Below are positions 1-5,489 of a stretch of 13,290 bases of DNA, piece after piece. The notes below the pieces were generated by a model. That model was not told the DNA's origin. It did not search any database and was given only the letters and a program-made list of their open reading frames with translations. Origin of the DNA: WJJR01 sp964440935 (GTDB lineage: Bacteria > Zixibacteria > MSB-5A5 > WJJR01); contig CAYTTY010000066.1 in NCBI GenBank assembly GCA_964440935.1, positions 1 to 13,290 of the forward strand, in the 5' to 3' direction. A program made the position numbers and the translations under genes. Within the stretch, counting starts at the first letter, position 1, and each line of letters starts with the position of its first letter.

Positions 1-972
1 TCGGGCCGAAGGGACTTCGAAGGGTACCGTCTCTACATGGGCAAGTTCGACCGCGACGATCAGTACTCCCTGATCGCCAGTTGGGACAAAGAGGACTACG
101 AGCGATTCGAGTATATGACCGACGATGACGACTGGGTCCAAATCTCGCATCCGTTGACTCCGGAGCAATGGCAGAACGAACTCGATGATCCGGCCTTTCA
201 TCCGGCCGATTACAGCAGCAGCGATCCGGCGTACGCGTATCGTGATACAGTCATAGACACCACCACGAACAGCGCCGGGCAGATCATCTATATCGGTCCC
301 CGGGAGCGGCTCTCGCGCTGGCAGCCCCATGACTTCAATCGCGTCAACGATTATTACGACGATGGCCGTTGGGAACACAATATCATCCAGCGTGTCGACG
401 TGCGCGATACCATCGTCGGAGATGACAAGTTAACCTACGGTGTGTACGAAGCCGAGATTGACAATCTCAATCCGGGCATACCGCTGTATTTTGCCGTGAC
501 CGCCTTCGACCACGGCAACTACGAGTTCAACCTCGAACCGCTCGAATCGTCACCCTCGCAAAACAGCCGTTACGGTGAGTTGATTTACTCCACCGATATC
601 GTACTGGACTCGGCGTTGACAGTGTCGGTGTTTCCCAATCCCTATAAACTCGCCTACCGGGGCGGACTTGGTAATTGGACATCGTATTACCAGGAAGGCT
701 ACGAGGGCCGCGGTGTCGTCGAATTCGCCGAGCAGGATCGCCGTGTCCACTTCATCAATCTCCCCGACACGGCGACAATCAGCATTTACACGCTCGACGG
801 CGACCTGGTGCGTCGTATCCATCACCCCGATCCATTTTTGACCACGTATCCCTCGTCGGTCGGCTGGGATCTCGTGACGCGTAACGTGCAGGCCGCCGTG
901 TCCGGCATTTACATCTGGAAAGTCGATTCGCGACTGGGGAGTCAGGTGGGGAAATTGGTGATCATTAAGTAG
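1..972 (+). CDS. Secreted protein with Fn3-like and FlgD-like C-terminal domain (5' partial)
   Basis: This is the C-terminal 323 residues of a larger exported protein. The reading frame is open to the first base of the window, and the residues before the first Met (position 37) match the paralogue at 2519-5038 (RDFEGYRLY in both), so that Met is internal and the true start lies upstream. The visible part begins in a fibronectin-III-like domain with a long insertion, whose closing strand is around LYFAVTAFDHGNY. It then enters a FlgD-like or Por-type C-terminal domain, starting near VFPNPYK and ending SGIYIWKV...GKLVIIK. In FCB bacteria such domains usually mark surface or secreted proteins and may act as type IX-like sorting signals; that this one does so is inferred. 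No catalytic motif is visible. The last 83 residues are identical to those of the paralogue. The substrate or partner is unknown. Confidence 0.85.
   Translation, partial: SGRRDFEGYRLYMGKFDRDDQYSLIASWDKEDYERFEYMTDDDDWVQISHPLTPEQWQNELDDPAFHPADYSSSDPAYAYRDTVIDTTTNSAGQIIYIGPRERLSRWQPHDFNRVNDYYDDGRWEHNIIQRVDVRDTIVGDDKLTYGVYEAEIDNLNPGIPLYFAVTAFDHGNYEFNLEPLESSPSQNSRYGELIYSTDIVLDSALTVSVFPNPYKLAYRGGLGNWTSYYQEGYEGRGVVEFAEQDRRVHFINLPDTATISIYTLDGDLVRRIHHPDPFLTTYPSSVGWDLVTRNVQAAVSGIYIWKVDSRLGSQVGKLVIIK
720..972 (+). repeat. Direct repeat, copy 1: 3' end of the first secreted-protein gene
   Basis: This 253-base tract matches 4786-5038 with no gaps. I count 17 differences, about 93% identity, and every one is silent, so the encoded 83 residues are identical. 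Upstream of the boundary the two genes diverge quickly in both bases and residues. Confidence 0.9.
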
Positions 973-985
973 GCCGCATGGTAAA

Positions 986-1010
986 CCCTGACGAGGACGT
1001 CAGGGGCACC
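986..1010. repeat. Short palindromic intergenic element, simple form
   Basis: CCCTGACG (986-993) and CGTCAGGG (998-1005) form a perfect 8-bp stem with a four-base loop, followed by GGGGCACC (1003-1010). It lies 14 bases after the stop codon of the first secreted protein. The same arms, with a much longer loop, follow the stop codon of its paralogue (5052-5109). There is no T-run, so it is not a textbook intrinsic terminator. It could stabilise the 3' end of the mRNA or be a REP-like dispersed repeat. Confidence 0.7.
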
Positions 1011-1112
1011 CGGTACATAGTTCATCTGTGGTGCTCTCAGAGTGATGATTGTGACAATAATGTTCATCATCCTGTTCCGCAATACGATGAATTATATCCT
1101 GTTACATTTCGC

Positions 1113-1140
1113 TTGACAACTGACCCCCCCCCGCTATCCT
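1113..1140 (+). promoter_or_regulatory. Candidate sigma-70 promoter with a C9 tract in its spacer
   Basis: TTGACA (1113-1118) is a perfect -35 box. TATCCT (1135-1140) is a four-of-six -10 box at a 16-base spacing. The spacer contains nine consecutive C (1124-1132). If active, it would transcribe the thioredoxin-fold and Cys-rich peptide operon with a leader of about 300 bases. Length change of the C run would alter box spacing, a known mode of promoter phase variation in other bacteria. The -10 box is only moderate and activity is inferred. Confidence 0.45.
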
Positions 1141-1288
1141 ATGGTACAACCAGGCACATGTGTGTGTTGAATCGTGATCGGGCTCCGTAGCTATTTGACA
1201 TCGAATCTGAGAGAGCCAGCCAACGGTGGAGTATTGTGGCTGTGCAAAGGACCGGTGTTGGCATGTTTCTGATTACCGAGGTGAGGCG

Positions 1289-1333
1289 ATGCGCTTCTAC
1301 CACCTTTTCGGGGACATGGGAGTGTGCGAGTGA
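1289..1333 (+). CDS. Possible 14-codon micro-ORF or leader peptide
   Basis: The ORF would encode MRFYHLFGDMGVCE. It is preceded by GAGGTGA (1278-1284), a seven-base match to the extended Shine-Dalgarno sequence, with GAGG ending seven bases before the ATG. The ribosome binding site is stronger than those of several real genes in the window. The same frame is open upstream to 1211, and a GTG at 1226 would give a 35-residue peptide with four Cys, but that GTG has no good binding site. It sits in the leader about 110 bases before the thioredoxin-fold gene, so a regulatory upstream ORF is as plausible as a functional peptide. Nothing beyond the start context supports translation. Confidence 0.3.
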   Translation: MRFYHLFGDMGVCE

Positions 1334-1445
1334 GAAGCGACAGCGTTAGTTCTGTTAGTGGGACCATATTGGGGCGCCGTCAATCCGGTTTGGCTCCAAC
1401 ATGGCGCACGAAGACGATCTTATCATGATGGAAGGAGGCCTCGCT

Positions 1446-2060
1446 ATGAAGTTGCTAAGACTTCTCTGGATCATGATGATTCCCATTGCGCTGGTGTTAG
1501 GCTTGGTTGTGGGAAACGTCTATACGAAGATCCATCGTTCTTCGAGAACTGAACGGCGGATACCGGTGATTGAACAGCGAGCTCAAGAGCGACTTGAACG
1601 GTACATCGATGGAATTGAAACCGGCAAAGTCTTCCCTGATTTTCCGATCTGGACTCCGGATGGCACAGAGGCCACGATGGTCAGTGAACTGATTCAAGAT
1701 GAAGTGGTCCTAGTGCTTGTGACCACTGGCTGTCAGAATTGCACAGAGACTATCGAAGATCTATGGAATGAATGGAACCAACTCGGTTCAGATGCCCTGC
1801 CGCTTATCCTCATATCGGATGCGGTTGATAATGCAAACGATGTTCAAAAACAACTGGATGAAGCACAGATCGGGTTTCCGTTGTGGTGCGATGCGACTCG
1901 CGCACTTCGAGATCGACACCATGTGATAACTCGGACGGCCTATTTCCGGTTGCAAAATGATGGGCGGGTGATCAGCATGCGCGCTTGGGTAGATGATCCA
2001 GCAAAGATTCGAGGACTATTATCGCGCAAGAATAGCAAGAAACAACCGGCTGGTGTGTGA
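1446..2060 (+). CDS. Membrane-anchored thioredoxin-fold protein with CQNC centre
   Basis: The 204-residue product has an N-terminal hydrophobic segment (about residues 3-24) that should act as a signal anchor, putting the rest outside the cytoplasmic membrane. A charged linker leads to a TlpA/redoxin-like thioredoxin domain from about residue 60. The CxxC centre is CQNC (Cys96, Cys99) after a hydrophobic strand (VVLVLVTT). The segment before the later DGRV turn reads TRTAYF where family members usually have a cis-proline motif such as TPTTF, so the cis-Pro appears replaced by Thr. ATG 1446 is chosen because AAGGAGG (1432-1438) ends seven bases before it; the in-frame ATG at 1401 has no binding site. 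A secreted eight-Cys peptide gene follows after 19 bases, suggesting it is the substrate for disulfide formation, reduction or isomerisation. That role is inferred. Confidence 0.8.
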   Translation: MKLLRLLWIMMIPIALVLGLVVGNVYTKIHRSSRTERRIPVIEQRAQERLERYIDGIETGKVFPDFPIWTPDGTEATMVSELIQDEVVLVLVTTGCQNCTETIEDLWNEWNQLGSDALPLILISDAVDNANDVQKQLDEAQIGFPLWCDATRALRDRHHVITRTAYFRLQNDGRVISMRAWVDDPAKIRGLLSRKNSKKQPAGV

Positions 2061-2079
2061 CCAAGAAAGGAGGCGAGCC

Positions 2080-2316
2080 GTGGACCGTTTTAAGCGTCTA
2101 ATCCTTGTATTCAGTGCCTTTGCCATGGGGATTGGGTTTAGCTTGTCAGGAGCATTGCCCTCGCAAGCAGATTTCTGTCGTGACAGCGGAGCGCCATGTA
2201 CGACCTGCAGCTGCTGCAAGGTTGACGGGGAACTCACTTATGATGGCGGAGACTGGAGTGAGGAGCACTGCGAACATCTCTGTATTCCACCGGGAGGATG
2301 TGATCCTCCGTATTAA
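2080..2316 (+). CDS. Secreted cysteine-rich small protein, eight Cys
   Basis: I do not recognise the family. The 78-residue product starts at GTG 2080, six bases after AAAGGAGG (2066-2073). The frame is open further upstream, but an earlier start would overlap the preceding gene and spoil the signal sequence. Residues 1-31 form a Sec signal peptide: basic VDRFKR, a hydrophobic core, and probable cleavage after LPSQA. The mature part, about 47 residues, begins DFCRDSGAPCTTCSCCKVDG and ends HCEHLCIPPGGCDPPY. It has eight cysteines, enough for four disulfides or a metal site, is acidic, and has no membrane segment. It shares an operon with the CQNC protein and is closed by the terminator at 2367-2407. 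A disulfide-stabilised peptide, metal-binding protein or modified peptide precursor are all possible. The gene is well supported; the function is unknown. Confidence 0.75.
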   Translation: MDRFKRLILVFSAFAMGIGFSLSGALPSQADFCRDSGAPCTTCSCCKVDGELTYDGGDWSEEHCEHLCIPPGGCDPPY

Positions 2317-2366
2317 ATTGTGTAGCTTGTAGATAACGGCTCAGATCATGGTCGCACACCATCGAA

Positions 2367-2407
2367 CAGGGAGGAGGCGATACGGGTCTCCTCCCTGAGC
2401 ATTTTGT
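2367..2407 (+). terminator. Rho-independent terminator of the thioredoxin/Cys-rich operon
   Basis: CAGGGAGGAG (2367-2376) and CTCCTCCCTG (2388-2397) form a perfect 10-bp stem with an 11-base loop, followed by a T-rich stretch (ATTTTGTT, 2401-2408). It lies 50 bases after the stop codon of the Cys-rich gene and separates it from the next promoter. Confidence 0.8.
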
Positions 2408-2421
2408 TATGAGAACTCCAC

Positions 2422-2449
2422 TTTTGTTGTCGGGTGGATTTCGTATAAT
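2422..2449 (+). promoter_or_regulatory. Candidate promoter of the second secreted-protein gene
   Basis: A perfect -10 box, TATAAT, lies at 2444-2449. The -35 region is poor; TTTTGT at 2422-2427 gives a 16-base spacer. It falls between the terminator at 2367-2407 and the ATG at 2519, implying a leader of about 60 bases. Support comes from the -10 box and position. Confidence 0.5.
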
Positions 2450-2518
2450 ATCCGTAAGAGAGGATGTTGATCTGAGTGAGGTTCTAACGGCCCATAGCCT
2501 CCCTTACGAGTTGCCGTC

Positions 2519-5038
2519 ATGCCTAACAGCCGAATCATCGCTGTCGCGCTTCTGCTGTCGCTGGTGATTTCACCAACAGGCTCAGTCGTCGGTGCAGAGC
2601 GCCAAGGAAGTATTGAATCCAGCAGTCCATCGAGGACGATCCCAGTCTGGGATGACGCGAAAGTCAACAACTCCGGTCTTGCGCCGATCGTCTCTAACTC
2701 CGGCAACATCGGCTTTTTTGAGTATCCACGGGGGACAGATTTGTCTTACGGCTACCAATCCGATCTTATCTTCGGCTGTGTACGAGGAGTCGATACGCTG
2801 GTCACCTATGCGGGAGTTTTCGAGTTTACGTCCTTCCAACATCTCCAACGCTTGTCGAGCGATCAGACGAGTCCTGATTATGATCCTCAGGCGCGAGCCA
2901 TTGATGAACTACACGCTGTATTCTCGGACACTGGTGAAAGCCCCGCGCCGATCGATAATCTCGATTTGCGAGAGCATAAGCCGATCGGATTGTCCATCCA
3001 CCAGAAAGCTCTATCCTGGGATGCGGGAATCGCGCAGCAAATACTGTTTTTGGACTGGACGATCACAGTCGTGTCCGAGATACCTCTCCAGGGCTCGTAT
3101 GTTGGAGTGAAGGTACAACCAATGACAGTCTATCATCCGAACTGGCCGACAAGCATCGGCGGTTCGGGATCCAGAAACCCGGGAGGTGACATCTGCGGAT
3201 TCATGTGCACTGCTCCTGCGGTGTCGCCGGGCTATCTAGATACTCTCATGACCGCCTGGTCGGCTGACAACGATGGAGACCCATCCGAGTCTTCACTGAG
3301 TTTCGATAGCCGGAGCGTCCAGGATGTGCTCGGTGTTCGCATTCTCCGTGTGAGCCCACAGACTGAACAGATGAGCTTCAATTGGTGGGCACGAGAGGCG
3401 ACTGATTCCTGGCCCAGTTCATTTGATTGGGGGCCACGGTTGACTTCCAGCAAACATGGCTACGCAGGCTCACTGGGGTCACCTTGGGGGGACAGGAGCT
3501 TATATTGGATGATGCGCAATGGCGAAATCGATTATGATCAAGTGAAGGCCGCACTCGACATGACGCACGAGGGGTGGAGTCCTCCGTCACCGGACCGGGC
3601 GTTAATGAATGCAATCGCCGGAGGCTCCTATATCGGGTATCTGTTGGTGGCGGGGCCATTGCCTGAATTGCGTAAGGGAGATGAAATCCACTTTACGGTT
3701 GCCTATGTCATTGGGCGCGACTTCCATACGAGCCCATCAAATTACATCACAAACTTTGCGCCCCAAAATCCTCAACCATTTGTGGAGAATTTGGATTTCA
3801 CCGATCTGATTGAAAGCTCCCGGTGGGCCGATTGGATTTTCGACAATCCAGGCGTCGATACCGATGGCGATGGCAATCGAGGGAGAGCGTACGCGCTTAA
3901 TTGCCGCTTTGGCCGATGCGATTCGGTGTTTTACAAGGGCGACGGCGTCCCCGACTGGCGCGGCCCGTCTGCCCCTCCTCCACCGCCGTTCGAGTTGACC
4001 ACGTCACCGAGCTCGTTCACGTTGCGGTGGACAGGCGCAATCTCTGAGACCCACGTCGATGCGTTCTCGGGGGTCCGAGATTTCGAGGGGTATCGGTTGT
4101 ACCTGGGGAAGTTTGATCGCAATGATCAGTATTCGCTGGTTGCCAGTTGGGATCGTGACAATTACGAACGTGTGGCATATGATCCCAGGCTGAATGAATG
4201 GACAGTCGTTTCATACCCCCGAACCGAATCCGAATGGGCCCGGATACTCGGGATTCCGGGTTTTGCATTCGATGTTTTCGGTGTCAAAGACTTCGATCTG
4301 GCATTTCGCGATACTGTCGTCGACACGATCTTCAGTGAGGACGGGAGTATTGCTCGAACCGAGGAACGAACTCGCTTCTCGTACTGGCAACAACACGGTT
4401 ATAATCGCTCGAACTCTTACTTCGATGAAGGGCGGCTTGAATCAAACATCATTCAGCGGGTTGCCGTGCGCGATACCATCATTGATGACGACACGCTGTC
4501 TTATGGAGTGTACGAAGCCTCAGTCGATAAACTTAACGCCTCAGTTCCGCTCTATGTGGCCGTCACCGCATTCGATTTTGGTGATTATCTCAGACGAGTA
4601 CCGTCAAGGGAATCGTTCCAATCGAGCAACAGCGAGTACGCAGAGTTCATCTACTCCACCGACGCGGTGATCGATTCCGGTCTGAAGGTGACAGTCTTCC
4701 CAAATCCGTATAAACTGGCCTATCAGGATGGGCGTGGTAGCTGGACATCCTATTTTGAAGAGGGCTACGAAGGCAGAGGCGTACGCGAATTCGCCGAGCA
4801 GGATCGCCGTGTCCACTTCATCAATCTCCCGGACACGGCGACAATCAGCATTTACACGCTCGACGGCGACCTGGTGCGCCGTATTCATCATCCCGATCCA
4901 TTCTTGACCACGTATCCATCGTCAGTCGGTTGGGACCTCGTGACGCGGAATGTCCAGGCCGCCGTGTCCGGCATCTATATCTGGAAAGTCGATTCGCGAC
5001 TGGGGAGTCAGGTCGGGAAGTTGGTGATTATTAAGTAG
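2519..5038 (+). CDS. Large secreted protein with Fn3-like and FlgD-like C-terminal domain
   Basis: The 839-residue product begins with a signal peptide (residues 1-26, hydrophobic core IIAVALLLSLVI, probable cleavage after VVGA). Residues about 40-440 form a large region with no motif I can name. An aspartate-rich loop, DTDGDGN (447-453), resembles calcium loops of dockerin or thrombospondin type 3 repeats. A proline-rich linker (PPPPPF) leads to a fibronectin-III-like domain from about 490, with a long insertion, closing near 680 (LYVAVTAFD). The FlgD-like C-terminal domain (about 722-839) starts at VTVFPNPYK and ends GKLVIIK. It is a paralogue of the gene at 1-972, moderately similar over the shared region and identical over the last 83 residues. 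The start has no strong Shine-Dalgarno sequence and rests on the signal peptide. Surface attachment or secretion is likely; the biochemical role is unknown. Confidence 0.85.
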   Translation: MPNSRIIAVALLLSLVISPTGSVVGAERQGSIESSSPSRTIPVWDDAKVNNSGLAPIVSNSGNIGFFEYPRGTDLSYGYQSDLIFGCVRGVDTLVTYAGVFEFTSFQHLQRLSSDQTSPDYDPQARAIDELHAVFSDTGESPAPIDNLDLREHKPIGLSIHQKALSWDAGIAQQILFLDWTITVVSEIPLQGSYVGVKVQPMTVYHPNWPTSIGGSGSRNPGGDICGFMCTAPAVSPGYLDTLMTAWSADNDGDPSESSLSFDSRSVQDVLGVRILRVSPQTEQMSFNWWAREATDSWPSSFDWGPRLTSSKHGYAGSLGSPWGDRSLYWMMRNGEIDYDQVKAALDMTHEGWSPPSPDRALMNAIAGGSYIGYLLVAGPLPELRKGDEIHFTVAYVIGRDFHTSPSNYITNFAPQNPQPFVENLDFTDLIESSRWADWIFDNPGVDTDGDGNRGRAYALNCRFGRCDSVFYKGDGVPDWRGPSAPPPPPFELTTSPSSFTLRWTGAISETHVDAFSGVRDFEGYRLYLGKFDRNDQYSLVASWDRDNYERVAYDPRLNEWTVVSYPRTESEWARILGIPGFAFDVFGVKDFDLAFRDTVVDTIFSEDGSIARTEERTRFSYWQQHGYNRSNSYFDEGRLESNIIQRVAVRDTIIDDDTLSYGVYEASVDKLNASVPLYVAVTAFDFGDYLRRVPSRESFQSSNSEYAEFIYSTDAVIDSGLKVTVFPNPYKLAYQDGRGSWTSYFEEGYEGRGVREFAEQDRRVHFINLPDTATISIYTLDGDLVRRIHHPDPFLTTYPSSVGWDLVTRNVQAAVSGIYIWKVDSRLGSQVGKLVIIK
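4786..5038 (+). repeat. Direct repeat, copy 2: 3' end of the second secreted-protein gene
   Basis: This is the partner of the tract at 720-972, in the same orientation. The two copies flank about 3.8 kb containing the thioredoxin/Cys-rich operon and most of the second secreted-protein gene. Recombination between them would remove that segment and leave a single intact gene with an unchanged tail. Confidence 0.9.
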
Positions 5039-5051
5039 GCCCCGTTGTAAA

Positions 5052-5109
5052 CCCTGACGAGAGTTCGATCCGCCGCGGCGGACTCAGCCCAAGGGGCGTC
5101 AGGGGCACC
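5052..5109. repeat. Palindromic intergenic element, expanded form
   Basis: The arms CCCTGACG (5052-5059) and CGTCAGGG (5097-5104) are the same as in the simple element at 986-1005, again right after a stop codon and followed by GGGGCACC. Here the loop is 37 bases and contains a second perfect palindrome, TCCGCCGCGGCGGA (5069-5082). Two versions of one element behind two paralogous genes suggest it was copied with the gene end or belongs to a dispersed family. Confidence 0.7.
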
Positions 5110-5120
5110 CGGGTCTGCTG

Positions 5121-5194
5121 TGCCCCACAGCTCTGCTGTGAGTTCCCTAGCGATTGCCCGTTCGGTTGCGAACCCACAGCAGAGCTATGGGGCA
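5121..5194. repeat. 25-bp imperfect inverted repeat
   Basis: The left arm (5121-5145, TGCCCCACAGCTCTGCTGTG and five more bases) pairs with the right arm (5170-5194) at 23 of 25 positions around a 24-base loop. The left arm has an internal hairpin, CACAGC-TCT-GCTGTG. The right arm runs into GGGGCACC. There is no T-run. It could be a REP- or MITE-like element or an mRNA 3' structure. Confidence 0.75.
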
Positions 5195-5330
5195 CCATTT
5201 GCTAGATTATCACAACGGCACGGAGCGACGAATTCAGGGTGGGGCACCCCATATTCTTGGAGGGTCAGGCTCTCCTGCTCTGAGAAGTCGCTACGTCGTG
5301 TCTTCGATTGCACAAGGTCTGTGGACCAGT

Positions 5331-5374
5331 GCTCGCCGGGAGGCTCGCCCTCCCGATGCAGCTCGCCCTCCCGG
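5331..5374. repeat. Short tandem and inverted repeat cluster (GCTCGCC)
   Basis: GCTCGCC begins at 5331, 5343 and 5361; the last two copies extend to GCTCGCCCTCCCG, 18 bases apart. CCGGGAGG (5336-5343) can pair with either CCTCCCG (5349-5355) or CCTCCCGG (5367-5374), giving two mutually exclusive hairpins. There is no coding signal. Confidence 0.6.
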
Positions 5375-5489
5375 TTCAAATTGTGAACGTGACGGAATTC
5401 CGCCCTATCAATGCCCTCCCCCTTCCTGGATTTTCCTACAGACCATTCGGGGTCATTCCGGTATCATGATATGATAGCGGAATGAGCGT

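Larger units (their letters stand above)
973..1445. other. Non-coding leader region upstream of the thioredoxin-fold gene
   Basis: No full-size gene is supported in these 473 bases. The stretch holds the palindromic element at 986-1010, the candidate promoter at 1113-1140, and the micro-ORF at 1289-1333. A second TTGACA occurs at 1195-1200 but has no acceptable -10 box at the usual distance. Longer open frames here lack ribosome binding sites and recognisable protein sequence. Confidence 0.6.
5039..5489. other. Repeat-rich non-coding region before the kinase-like operon
   Basis: These 451 bases hold the three repeat structures listed separately and a further GGGGCACC within GGTGGGGCACCCC (5239-5250). 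No open frame here has a credible start or protein-like sequence. Close to the kinase-like gene is TATCATGATATGATA (5462-5476), a 6-bp inverted repeat that includes a TATGAT -10-like box (5470-5475). No convincing -35 box lies at the usual distance. Confidence 0.6.

Noticed and set aside
37..972. Complete gene starting at ATG 37
   Set aside because: The frame is open to base 1, and the residues before this Met match the paralogue, so the gene is cut by the window edge.
978..1190. 70-residue open frame after the first secreted protein
   Set aside because: It runs through the palindromic element and the candidate promoter, has no ribosome binding site, and does not look like a protein.
1195..1200. 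Second TTGACA as a promoter -35 box
   Set aside because: No -10-like sequence lies 15-19 bases downstream.
1401..1445. Upstream ATG for the thioredoxin-fold gene
   Set aside because: It has no Shine-Dalgarno sequence, adds an acidic extension before the signal anchor, and would bury the strong AAGGAGG of the start at 1446.
1993..2079. Upstream ATG for the Cys-rich gene
   Set aside because: It would overlap the preceding gene and put 29 charged residues in front of a clear signal peptide; GTG 2080 has an excellent binding site.
5331..5374. CRISPR-like repeats
   Set aside because: The repeats are short, the spacing is irregular, there are no spacers of regular size, and no cas genes are present.
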